From Theristus sp. LFF4_11 (Eukaryota > Nematoda > Chromadorea > Monhysterida > Xyalidae), in assembly GCA_030248135.1 (NCBI GenBank), contig JASANC010005354.1, positions 20,983 to 84,982 on the forward strand: a DNA stretch of 64,000 nucleotides, in the 5' to 3' direction. This document shows, in pieces, positions 1 to 10,532 of the stretch. How positions within the stretch are numbered: position 1 is the stretch's first letter; each line of letters begins with the position of its first letter. The position numbers and the translations under genes are program-made. Under the pieces are notes generated by a model, which was not told the DNA's origin, ran no database searches, and saw only the letters and a program-made list of their open reading frames with translations.

Positions 1-202
1 CGCACTTGAAAACAATTGGTAGTATGAAAAAATGAAAAACGATCCTGTTCAACGTTCAACAACAAATTTTTTTTTATTTACAGTCCATCTGGATCTGGAT
101 AATTTCGGGCATTAGCTGATTGGCCGGTGCGTGACCGTAATCAGATTCAAACGCGGGACGTTCAAATTGCACTTTGCTTTTTTTAAATTTTTTAATTTTT
201 TT

Positions 203-543
203 CAGCTCAATTTTTTTCAAAAATACCGTAATTTTTGCATTTTTCTTGACGTTTGTGTCTGTCCCTGCATAGATTTTGTTGTTTCTGACCAAACAAGCAG
301 CTTGTTTGCACAAAATATTCCGTATTTTACAAGAATTTCTGTGTTTTTCTATCAAAGGCAAAAATTTGGTATTAATATTACCCGTGCGATCCCGTGCACG
401 GGTAATTTTTCTGCCAGTGCACCCCCCCCCCTCTCTGGAAAATTTGCTGCCCGTGCACCCCCCTCTCACCGAGAAGGCACCTGACATGGCAAACACCCCC
501 CCCCCCCCTGCAAACCTCACCCAAGGTCCCGCTTTCGCCACTG
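203..543 (+). repeat. Dispersed direct repeat, copy 1
   Basis: This block shares long identical runs with 4771-5107 in the same orientation. Examples are the run around AAAAATACCGTAATTTTTGC, the segment from TTCTTGACGTTTGTGTCTGT through the CAAGCAGCTTG palindrome, and the end CAAGGTCCCGCTTTCGC against CGAGGTCCCGCTTTCGC. The copies differ mainly in poly-C length and small indels in the CCCGTGCACGGG-rich part. It has no coding capacity. The two copies lie about 4.6 kb apart and frame the whole repeat field. Confidence 0.75.
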
Positions 544-716
544 GTTCAAAACAAATTCAAACCAAACAAAAAATATCAAAACTTGTTTCCCACGATTTCG
601 ACGGTTTTGATCCCGCTTTTAACAATTGGTTGATTGGCTCCGCTGCGCTCTTATGTTCATTCGTTGTTTCTTTCTGTGCCAGAGAAAAACACTGATTTCA
701 GTATTTCACCGTTCAC

Positions 717-2770
717 GGACAGTCCCGGTAGGGTTAGGGGCTTTGAAAAAAAAAATTTTTTATTTTTTTTTTTCGTTTTTTTTTAATTTGGATTTTTTTT
801 TTCAAACTTAAAAAAAATTTGAAAAATTTTTCTTCTACTTTGCTCTGAAAATTCGATTTATGGCATAATTTTTTGAAAGTTCAAACCAAATTTTCTTCGG
901 CATTGATAAAACTACAGACCCGCACCCGACCCGACCCGATAAAAATTGTGTGATAAAACTACAGACCCGATGTCGGGTCGGGTGTGGACCAGAAAAGCGT
1001 TGATAAAACTACAGACCCGATGTTTTTGAAAAAGTGCTCAAAATTCGGAAAAAATTCAAAAAAATGAAATTGGCCCAAAATCGGCCTGAATAAACGTAAT
1101 TGGCTGGAAACAGGTTGCAAATATAAAAAATGTCTTTGTTTGGCGGGAAATTCAAATATTGAATTAAAACGCGTCTGGTCACTGTCAGTTTTGTTTGCTT
1201 CACGCGGCTGATGTTACAAGTTCCATATATGAGGGTGTGGCTCTGCGAGTAACAAAAAATACACGGCAGTTCTGGGCTCTTATTGGCTGCTCATGTTATC
1301 GATTTCCCAACGTGCATCAGCACGTTTTGTATATGACACCAACAACACACGACAATAGCCATAGCCGTAGTCGCATAGCCACATTCTATCATATACGAAA
1401 CGTGTAACATCAGCCGCATGCAGCAACAATAGTGAACGCGTGAAATCCAAGGAATCCTGAGTAGATATTCGACGCTCATGCACGTTGGGAAATCGATAAC
1501 ATGAGCAGCCAATAAGAGCCCAGAACTGCCGTGTATTTTTTGCTATTCGCAGAGCCACACCCTCATATATGGAACTTGTAACATCAGCCGCGTGAAGCAA
1601 ACAAAACTGACAGTGACTAGACGCGTTTTAATTCAATATTTGAATTTCCCGCCAAACAAAGACATTTTTTATATTTGCAACCTGTTTCCAGCCAATTACG
1701 TTTATTCAGGCCGATTTTGGGCCAATTTCATTTTTTTGAATTTTTTCCGAATTTTGAGCATTTTTTCAAAAACATCGGGTCTGTAGTTTTATCAACGCTT
1801 TTCTGGTCCACACCCGACCCGACATCGGGTCTGTAGTTTTATCACACAATTTTTATCGGGTCGGGTCGGGTGCGGGTCTGTAGTTTTATCAATGCCCAAT
1901 TTTCTTCCCAACTTCTTTGTGTGCTTAGGTACATGTCATTATTTGGTCATTTTGACCGACGTACTCCATGTTTTTCGATTTGGATGACTTCTAGAGTCAA
2001 TTTTTAGCGTTGAAATGACTTAACTGAATTGAAATATCGTTTCAGAAATCGTTTTCTTGCAACTTAGAACATGTTTTTTCAGTCGGTAGGCCATGAGATG
2101 AACATGATATTTTGTTGATTGGCGTATGTTATAGGTCTACAATGGAGTTGTGCGATATATTGTTAAACAATTGGAGCGGAGATGTTGGTTAATACCACAT
2201 CACACGACCGTTTTTCAGATACCCGATAACATGGCCACATGTTAAAACTTGCGTGCTGAGCTAAACTAACGTGTTAAACTTGCGTCTGTCAGTTGCCCGC
2301 AACGTGATCGCGAAATCATGGTACGTGTTTTCGATACGATGATTTGAAGAGTGGGCTCTCGCCATGTGGCAGATAGCATAGCTGGTTGAACCTGAAAGTA
2401 AGTGTCTTGGGGGGGGGGCGACCGGGTCGACAGGGGTTGCCGACTTAGCTACAGCAAACTGGAATTTTTGAACACAGTCAAATTTTGGTAATTTTCTAAA
2501 GAGGAACAACTAAGAACGGTTCAATATTCAAGTACACGTCGAAAATTGTCCTGTTTTACTGTTTAAAATGCAACTTTCCCTCTATGAAATGGACATAATT
2601 TCAATAAAACACGATTTTCGCTCTTATAGTTTTCCGGATCGTTCTGAAAATAGTCTAGATGAACTCAACTCGACGAGACGCTTCGAACAAACCTAACTTG
2701 TAAAAAAAAATTTTTTTTTTAATTTAAAAAAAAATCCGGATTTTTTTCCCCTAACCCTAGTCCCGAGTCG
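717..2770. repeat. Outer inverted repeat enclosing the foldback element
   Basis: The sequence AGTCCCGGTAGGGTTAGGGG followed by an A/T homopolymer run (about 720-840) reappears inverted as a homopolymer run followed by CCCCTAACCCTAGTCCCGAG (about 2700-2768). The two ends face each other across about 2 kb and contain the foldback element. This looks like a larger non-autonomous element into which the foldback inserted. I could not define a target duplication at these outer ends, so the boundaries are approximate. Confidence 0.5.
899..1897. mobile_element. Foldback (long-inverted-repeat) element with 10-bp target duplication
   Basis: Two arms of roughly 415 nt (899 to about 1315 and about 1485 to 1897) are near-perfect reverse complements around a loop of about 170 nt. 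The tips begin GGCATTGATAAAACTACAG, and each arm tip has three copies of the subrepeat GATAAAACTACAGACCCG separated by CCCGACCCGA-type runs. The identical 10-mer AATTTTCTTC lies immediately outside both ends (889-898 and 1898-1907), as expected of a target-site duplication. Two mirror-image open frames of 64 codons (1009-1203 minus, 1592-1786 plus) differ by one residue, which only reflects arm identity. A third degenerate copy of the motif GTAACATCAGCCGC lies inside the loop (about 1405-1425). No transposase is present. A 9-11 bp duplication would fit a Mutator-like (MULE) foldback, but the superfamily is inference. Confidence 0.85.
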
Positions 2771-4770
2771 TGATAAATTTCATTTCATTTGATTTGATTT
2801 TAAATCATGAAGAATATAACAATCCCAAATAATTTCCAGTGTTCTCTTCTGGAACTCTTCTTCTCTCTCTTCTCTGCTGTCTCAGGCTCGGGTTTGACGC
2901 TCGCTTGCATCTTCACTCGTTTTATTAAAATTCAAAAAAATGTTGCTGAACACGTGTGGTTCGCGGTTGATGGCCTGCTGTCGTCTCGAAGTAATGGCAT
3001 CTAAAGTTGCGATTGTTTATCCATCTACTTATCTGCCGTGTCGTGAACTGAAACGAAAACCGTCAAAACCAGGGTTGGGCTGGTTTTCGTTTTGTTGGTG
3101 TTTGGTTGGTTCCATAGTTGTTCTAGGGGGGGGCCTGGGGGGGGCCGGCCCCCCCCCCAAAAAATTTTCGAATCTATCTCTATCAGACAGGTTTTTTCGG
3201 CTCAGCTATTATCTATCCAAAAAAAAATTCTCAGCCAGCTATCTATCTGAAAATTTTTGTCTTCGAAGACATAAAATGAGTCAATTTTTGACCAAAATTG
3301 ACCATTTTGCTCGTAATTCTTGAAAATTTCGCTAATTTTAGGTAAAATACGCGTTTATACTTGATTTTTAGTGTATTTTTAGCATTATTTTGCTGTTTTT
3401 ATAGCTTTTTAGCGTTTTAGCTATCTATCTATCAAATTTCAAAATTTTTACCGCCCCCCCCCCCAAAGTCACTTGGCCCCCCCCCCCCCGCGGCCCCCCC
3501 CAAAATTTTCCAGCTATCTATCTATCTAGAAAATTTGCTCCAGCTATCTATATCGGCCCCCCCCCCCAACCCCTCGGCTCTGGAACAACTATGGTTGGTT
3601 CCATCAAACAAATGACTCAGACCTCAAGACGTCAAACCAGACCTACCTACTCAGCTCAGAGTCACTTGATTTTTTACTTAATTTTTTTTGCTTACGCTAA
3701 GTGATCCGCATTTTGGCTTGCGGACAAAAGACCACACACACACACACGTACCAGAAGATAACCACGCAAATTTTGACATTTTTGTCAACAAAAAGACCGC
3801 AGATCAGTAGCGAAAGTGCGGGGGGGTGGGGGTAGAGATGTCAAGAAAAAAAAAATTTTCTATTTTTTTTCTTTTTTAAAAAAAAAATTTTTTTTTTTTT
3901 AAATTTTTTTTTTTAAATGAAAGTTGTTCAGAATTTTTCAGGGAGTCCGAATATCACCATCTGAGGAGCCACCGACTTACCATATGACCCCCACTCATAT
4001 GGGAGGAGGGTGAAAATTTCAGACTTGGTTTCGGCGACCCCATTTTCCCACCGACGACATCACGTCTCGTGTTTTGCCTCTCAATTCACCTCAAATAACA
4101 TGGAAACAAGTTCCACAACAAACCGGTGTGATCACGCTGACGACACGAGGCGAAACAGCAACGAGCAACCAACGAAGTTACGCTTGCAGTGGCAGACAGT
4201 GCAATTTCCACCTTTCGAGATCCTGAAAAACGATGCGTAAATGTGAGTTCTCTGCTTCTATCTCACCTTAGCGACATCGGAATTTGTTGAACTAGCCTTT
4301 GCGACGCTCAAGTACTTCAATGCGCGAGTCGATCATCACTCACCAAGGCTGAAAACAGTCGATAAATCAATCCAGAATACCACCTGCAGCGTTGAAGACT
4401 AAGTGACAAGGTAAAGTCAAAGAAAATTTTTGTTGAACTTTCGAAAAATTATGCCAAAAACGGCATTTTCAGGGCACATTAAAGAAAAAATTTCAAAAAT
4501 TTTTAATAAAAAAAATAAAAAAAATGCTCATTTTTTTTTACTTTTTTTTTTAAAAAAAAAATTAAAAAAAAATTTTTTTTTTGACCCTTACATCTCTAGG
4601 TGGGGGGGGTCCACCCCCCCCCTCAGCCGAAAATCCTGCCCGTGCACGGGCAGATACCCGTGTACCCCCCTCCCCCCCTTTACCTCGACACGGGTACTAG
4701 ACTCCCCCCCCACCCCCCTCCGCGAGAAAACACGGGATCGCACGTCCCCCCCCCTCACGGTGGTCAATCT

Positions 4771-5107
4771 CTTCTCAATTTTTTCCAAAAATACCGTAAT
4801 TTTTGCATTTTTCTTGACGTTTGTGTCTGTCCCTGCATATATTTTGTTGTTTCTGACCAAACAAGCAGCTTGTTTGCACAAAATATTCTATATTTTACAA
4901 GAATTTCTGTGTTTTTCGAAGGCAAAAATTTGGTATTACCCGTGCGATCCCGTGCACCCCCCTCACGAAATTTTTCTGCCCCCCACCCCCCCCCCTCAGG
5001 AAAATTTGCGGCCCGTGCACCCCCCCCCCCCTCACCGAGAAGGCACCTGACCCCCCCCCTCTAAAATTAGTCAAACACCCCTCACCCGAGGTCCCGCTTT
5101 CGCTACT
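4771..5107 (+). repeat. Dispersed direct repeat, copy 2
   Basis: Second copy of the block at 203-543, same orientation. It begins near CAATTTTTTCCAAAAATACC and ends near CGCTTTCGCTACTG. It is followed directly by unique sequence upstream of the mS26 gene. Differences from copy 1 are concentrated in the C homopolymers. Confidence 0.75.
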
Positions 5108-5489
5108 GCCGCAGATGCCAGAAAACTAAAACATCGCACGTGCCCACGTGCCATAAGACCGTAGCAAACTTATTCACTGGGTAGCCGAAACTCGCGCCTG
5201 CCAACAAGTTTTTTTCAAACGCTGCGTTTCCTTTAAATGTACTGAGTGGATTTGAAGATTTTGAATAAAAAGATTGCTTAAAAAACTCAAGCTCCGGGAA
5301 TTGTTGAAGTTCCGTCTTCTAATAACGCTTAAGAGGCCATAGGTTCCTTCAATTTTTTTTTCAGATAAAGTTCAAGCCTCATGTTGTCTTCTAAAAGAGG
5401 TTTGCGAAGCCTGTTGGCTTGAATTACCTAGTCTAAAACTTGAAAATTTCAAGCAAATTTCAAAAATAACTTAGCTGCGGACTTATGGC

Positions 5490-6721
5490 ATGCGTGGTTT
5501 TGTGGCACGTGTAGTATTTTGTCTATGGTTACGCATTTTCAGGAAACCCCCGATTTTACCAATTGCGAAAACCAAGCGTTACGTTGTGAATCACAAGTCA
5601 TGGGAAGATCCCGATGAAATTCGTGAGCTGCTGTGGCGACGACACGTTTATAACGATGCCGTTGCCTCCATCCGAGCGGAATTCAAACGCCAACTAGCGG
5701 TTGTTTTTTGACGGTTGTTGTCTTTCACTTTCTCAGTTGCAAGTCTTAGGAACTACTGTGAGATTTTTGTTCAGCGCACATTTTTTTTGTTTTCAGCAAG
5801 AGACTTCGAGTGTGCGCAGTTTGAAGCTGCTCAAGATGAAAGAAAAACACGAATTTGAACGGATGCTTCGTGAGAACGCCGAACGCAACAAAGAGGTCGC
5901 TTTGCGCAGGTTTGGGGTGGGGTCGATCAAAGAGAGCTGTTTGAATCACACTTCAGAGCACGCATGAGATGATGCTTGCATTAGCAAGACACAGCTGAGC
6001 CAATACTGCAGAGAAAACGAGGAACGCCAGATTGCGGAGCTTTATGAGCAATCGCTGAACGAAGAAATCGAGAGATACAACGAGCAACAACAGGCGATTC
6101 ACCAGGAACGACGCAACGAAGTGCTCCGGTCGATTGTGAGTTCGTTCGTTGTGAACAGTTATCTCGCCTCATTACCCCCCATCTATTCTGTACTCTCATA
6201 GTCTCCCGAAACTGCGTAAAACCCTTGTTTCCGCACAGGAAGAGTCTGCGAGTTTTATCACGCTCGAGAACGTTGTGGAGAAAGTCTGCGAAGCGTTGGA
6301 GCACCCGGTGTCGCCGGAATACGCGATCGACCTCGACGGTCGCCTCCACGAGACGCCGGTTGCCGAGAAATACCTCGACGAAACACCGGTGCAGTCGGTG
6401 CCGATGTACGAGCGGTCGATCATGCAGAGACGCGAGACAGCGCCGAACGCGCACGTGCCTGCTGCTGCTGCTGCTGCTGCTGCACGACGCAGACGAGCGC
6501 AAGAGCAACAACCGGTGAATCTCGATTTCGTCATGTCGGAGCTGACGCAAAGCGAAGCGGACAAGACTGAACGAGAGTCGTCGGCGGCGGTGGACTCGAT
6601 CATTGCTGAGCTGCAGACGGCTGACATCGATGACGAGACTGAAAAAAGCGACCATGGAGGTGCGGCCGATGATGAGCGACAGGGTGTGTCAAATGACAAC
6701 TGGCCGCATTCGAAGAGTTGA
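5490..6721 (+). CDS. MRPS26: Mitochondrial small ribosomal subunit protein mS26
   Basis: Component of the mitochondrial small ribosomal subunit, acting in the matrix. Exons: 5490-5699, 5797-5909, 6012-6135, 6239-6721; all phases agree and give 309 residues. The first ~30 residues are basic and lack acidic residues, as in a mitochondrial presequence. The block KPPILPIAKTKRYVV, then a long charged helix (MKEKHEFERMLRENAERNKE, RENEERQIAELYEQSLNEEI), then SFITLENVVEKV with EYAIDLDG follow the order of animal mS26, where the last motif corresponds to FITRENLEARV. The family is usually about 200 residues; the extra length is a polar C-terminal tail with an eight-alanine run from a GCT repeat (about 6459-6485) and acidic patches. 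Acceptor 6012 was chosen because an upstream AG would bring a stop into frame. An extra short intron near 5508-5541 cannot be excluded. Confidence 0.85.
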
Positions 6722-7025
6722 TTGATTTATATATTACATTGAGTTCCTGTTTGAATTTGAAGCACCTGTACAAATGAAGCGTTGTGGTCAGTGTCATTAT
6801 GTGCGTTTTATTGCTCAGAAACAAAGAACACGGAAAAAATAAAATACGATGTTTCAGTTTGTGTTGTTTTATTGATTTTATTGTTTATCGGAAGCTCAGA
6901 CACCGGTCTATCTATCGTTTCTCTTCGTTGTGCTTTATTTTCTCTCGTTCTTGTTCATATCACCATTGTCTTGCACTCTTTCTCACAACAGCTCCGCAAG
7001 CTTTGTCGTTCTGTTTCTCTGAAAA
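6722..7025 (+). other. Spacer between mS26 and TTC1
   Basis: About 300 nt separate the mS26 stop codon from the TTC1 start. An AATAAA-type signal (GAAAAAATAAAATACG, about 6835) can serve mS26 mRNA 3' end formation. The remainder is T-rich and presumably carries the TTC1 promoter and 5' UTR; no further motif is evident. Confidence 0.4.
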
Positions 7026-9505
7026 ATGTCAGCGACCAGCTTGGCACAGTTGGATGGTGCTGACAAAACGCAGTCTGAGTCATCCGCCAACGACGCGCAA
7101 GCCGACGAGACCGACGCCGAGTCATACGACGACTGTCCGCCGGCGTTCACCACAAACGACAACGAACATCAGCACGGCGACACTGGAAGCGAGCAAGCCG
7201 ACGATGAATTCGTGGATGCGGCCGAGTCGACGACGGCGACAGACGAGCCGTGGGATCCGTTCTTTGCGCCGCCGTCCGCCAGTGCCGCTGGAACGGCTGT
7301 CAACAGTGAACGTGGTCAGCAACAGACTGCAGCAGCAGCGACGCTGGTGCACGACGACGATGGAGGTCGCAGCGAGATCGAGGCAGCCATGTCGCGCGAG
7401 CAGCTGCTGGTCGGTGTTGTGTGCTTGCGAACCGTTGCGTTTTTAGGTGTCTTCTCCTTGACATACAGAATCGAACTCTATAAGATTATTCAGGCACTCA
7501 GCTGATTCTTGGTGATTACGCGTGCTTTCTGTGAAGGGCGGATAGTAATCTGCTTGTCTATTGTTTATCTGCTTCGTCTTTTTTGTGTGGCATCGAATTT
7601 GGTGTCCAATCTTTGTACGGCACTATAATAAGGTTTGTGGACAGTGCGACCGACAAGCCAACAATCGTTGACTTTGTACGTGATCACATCAGTTCGCGTT
7701 CGCAGGCACTGAGCGATGCGGCGACGCAACTGAAGCAGGACGGCAACCGGCGGTTTGCGGCTGGCGAGTTCACGGATGCGATCGCGCTCTACGACCGTGC
7801 CCTACAGACGTGCCCGTTGTCTTGCCACCAGCAACGTGCCATTCTGCTGTGCAATCGCGCTGCTGCCTTCATAAAACTGGTCAGTCGAACGAATACGTCA
7901 CGTTTCATAGCCCAGTGATTTCGGAAACCGCAACGTGAGAAATGCACCGCTTCTCCCTTCTTGTGAGCCTTTGCCGCGTTCATGTTCGCACCTCTCCAGT
8001 TTCACGTACATCGAACCATTAGTCAAACGAGCAGAATAAGACAATGCAGTTCAGAAATAATGCGGACTTGCGTTTAGGGTTGGCAAAATACCGTTTTTTC
8101 AAATCGTGGTAAAAAAACCTGTATTTTTACCGGTAAAATTACGGTAATTTTACCGGAAAAAAACGAAAGCCAAAAAGTTGTAAAAACCCACATATTTTTC
8201 GCAGCCGACTCTTGTGAAAACAACTTTCAGAATGCTTTGTTCAAAATATCGTGCACCAACAAAGAAAATAAATTATGTTTGGGCTTGAAAACCCAAAAGG
8301 TCAGCAATAAATCGAACATTATCTTTTGCTCAATAATTTATTGTCCACCAATTACATAGGAAAAAATCACAGCGTTTTCACCGGACAGTCTTTCGTCACA
8401 ATAGTCGAACACAATTTGCTGCAATAACGCAGTTAAACCGAATCAGTTCAGTCAGTTCAGAATTCAGATCAAAAAGAAAACAAATCAGTAATTGTGTAAG
8501 AAAGACAATGTTGAGCGACATTTGGAATTTTTGAAATTTTCAGCTCAGCGGCAGCTTCAGCCGATTCTTGCACATCGCTTAACAGTTCTTTCAAACATCA
8601 GTGTCAATTTCGTCATCATATTTTTTGGTCACAGATTTTCTCATTTTCTCATCAAAAATGATATAAAAACTCAGGGTCCGAAATTGAAAAAAAACGGAAA
8701 AATACGAAAAAAACCGGAAAAATACAGAAACGGTCTTTTTCCCGTTTTTTTCAAGGCACCAATTTTTGCCCTGGTAAAAAAACGCGTATAAATACGTGTT
8801 TTTTACCGGTAAAAAAAACGGTATTTTTACCATGCCAACCCTACTTGCGTTACAGGAAGATTATAACGCTGGGATCAAAGATTGCTCGCGAGCAATTGCA
8901 CTGGATGCGAGCTACTACAAGGCGCGCTACAGGCGTGCGCTGTGTGCGGAGAAGGACGAACAGACCTGGGACATGGCGTTGAACGACTATAAAGTGGTGC
9001 TGCAGCACGAGCCACACAACGAGAAGGCACTCGATGCGACGCGGGTGCGTGTGAATTGTTGGCTGCGCTGTCAGGAATTTGAGTTTGCAGTTCCCCCACT
9101 GGTTCTGAATACCTGAAGGTACGAAGCCCCGGAAAATTAGAGCAGAGGTGGTGTATATGAGCGGTTGAGCGTTTCGTGAGCCGATGACGCCCTCCAACCA
9201 AGAGCTTGACAGCCTCTAAACCGTGATGAATTTTGATCTTGAACGTGTTGCTCATCGTTTACAGAGACTTCCAGCTATGATCGATGAACGAAACGAGAAA
9301 ATGAAGACTGAAATGCTCGGTGTGTTCTCTTGTTTTTTTGTGTCTGACATAGCATTCTTTTCACGAATGTTTGCCGTTAACAGGAAAACTGAAAGAACTC
9401 GGTAACGCTGTCCTTCGCCCGTTTGGTTTATCAACCGATAATTTCCAACTGGAAGACAATGGCCAGGGCGGCTATTCGCTAAAAATGACAAACAATGGTA
9501 GCTGA
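7026..9505 (+). CDS. TTC1: Tetratricopeptide repeat protein 1
   Basis: TPR co-chaperone adaptor; the mammalian family member binds Hsp70/Hsp90 C-termini and G-protein alpha subunits (family knowledge). Exons: 7026-7409, 7706-7879, 8856-9044, 9265-9319, 9384-9505; all in phase, 307 residues (human about 292). Residues 1-125 are acidic and disordered. Three TPRs follow: one around [20 protein letters not shown], one with [20 protein letters not shown], one with [16 protein letters not shown]. The C-terminus [20 protein letters not shown] and [12 protein letters not shown] is the TTC1 signature. The first donor (GTCGGT) is weak but is the only one matching the phase of exon 2. Intron 2 (7880-8855) carries a hAT-type MITE ending just before the acceptor. 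Confidence 0.92.
8075..8843. mobile_element. hAT-type MITE in TTC1 intron 2
   Basis: The 769-nt insertion has terminal inverted repeats TAGGGTTGGCA at the left and TGCCAACCCTA at the right. It is flanked by the perfect 8-bp direct repeat CTTGCGTT (8067-8074 and 8844-8851). Subterminal ACCGGTAAAA-type repeats are scattered at both ends. An 8-bp duplication with a YAGGGNTGGCA tip is the hallmark of hAT transposons. No transposase frame exists; the 80-99 codon open frames inside are by-products. The right-hand duplication runs directly into the TTC1 acceptor (CTTGCGTTACAG, exon starts 8856). Confidence 0.88.
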
Positions 9506-10532
9506 AATTCTTCTCGAGTACACATCCGATGATTTCAAAAATGAACATTGGTCGTTTACTTTATTCACTGTGATAATCAGAATTGAATCAGTTTCCGGAC
9601 CTATCATGCCGATAAAGTTGTTAAAACTGCGGCCATACAAGTTTCCATTTTTTCCAAAACAGTTGGGTATCTTATCTAGCAAACTGTTTTTACAATGAAT
9701 TTTATTCGTATTTTTCTGAAATCACAAATGTGTGAAATGACGTAAAAAATGTAAAATCACCAGTTCAAGTTATTGTGGAACCTAAATTGCTAACAGTCGC
9801 TTAATTCGAAAACCTCAATTCTCCCAAAAAATTGACAAGAACAGAAAAAACTATCGGCGCTTGTAAAAAACCAATATACTGTCTCAATTGCTATACAAAA
9901 AAACACGCAACAGCCACACACCACAAACAAGGTAAGAATAAGGTAAAGGAGTACCATAAAAGTAAAACGACATGAGAACTGCCTGACTTTCAAGTGCAAT
10001 ATATAAATTTTAAGCTTTTGTGCAATTATGGCCAAACACACTGCACTCACAAACCCACGTTTGAGCTCAAGGAAAACGAAATAACGACTGCGCATGGAAA
10101 TAATGGGTCAAAAAAATTAACGAAACATATCGGGGTGATGTCGAATTTTACTAAAGATGCTTTTGCTAGTCTCAAATAGTATAAAAAGACTAAATTTACG
10201 TGTCCGCAACCGCAACATGTGACTCTCAATCCACACTGACAGTTACGAACTTTAATGGTTAGATATACCTGAAACGGCACATTTCTGAAATCTCAAAAAA
10301 CTTCAATAAGCACATGATGTCGTCAATTTATTCAAACGCGTCGGATCAAAACCGAATCAAGTGATGTATCAAACATGCACTTGTCCTAAGCAGAAGCCCG
10401 AACTTTCAGCTTGTAGAGTTGAATCAAATTTCAATTCTGATGCCTGTACACGATAAAAAGCGTATTTTCAAGCAAATGACGTCATTTCGGTCTGACACGT
10501 CTGAATAACTCAACAATAATCTGAACGTCAAG
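9506..10532. other. Convergent spacer between TTC1 and the PWWP gene
   Basis: This AT-rich spacer contains the 3' flanks of two convergent genes and no credible exon. Its right part (10330-10507) is a copy of the TGACGTCA-bearing MITE listed separately. Nothing else is recognised. Confidence 0.5.
10330..10507. mobile_element. CRE-type MITE, copy 1
   Basis: Ends TTATTCAAACGCGTCGGATC at the left and GACACGTCTGAATAA at the right are imperfect inverted repeats. The right subterminal part AAGCAAATGACGTCATTTCG matches the other copies at 25483-25668, 33328-33547 and 42085-42302. Its internal GATGCCTGTAC corresponds to GGTGCCTGTAC in the 33-kb copy. It has no coding capacity. Confidence 0.6.

Larger units (their letters stand above)
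1..5489. other. Gene-free repeat field
   Basis: I see no credible coding exon here; every open frame is short and composed of repeat sequence. The stretch holds a duplicated block (203-543 and 4771-5107), a foldback element (899-1897) inside an outer inverted repeat (717-2770), A/T homopolymer stretches (about 745-840, 2700-2750, 3840-3920, 4490-4590), poly-C/poly-G tracts (about 421-430, 494-508, 3126-3160, 3456-3497, 3555-3570, 4603-4622), CTAT microsatellite DNA (about 3170-3240, 3415-3435, 3515-3560) and a CA repeat near 3733. About 380 nt between 5108 and 5489 precede the first gene and presumably hold its promoter, but no motif stands out. Confidence 0.7.

Noticed and set aside
721..740. 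Telomere-like TTAGGG near 733 and its complement near 2752
   Set aside because: Only a single hexamer at each end of the outer inverted repeat, with no tandem array.
1009..1786. Two nearly identical 64-codon frames on opposite strands (1009-1203 and 1592-1786)
   Set aside because: They are mirror copies inside the foldback arms and have no protein-like features; the identity comes from the inverted repeat.
8492..8833. 80-99 codon frames in TTC1 intron 2
   Set aside because: They lie within the hAT MITE and consist of its AT-rich body and ACCGGTAAAA repeats.
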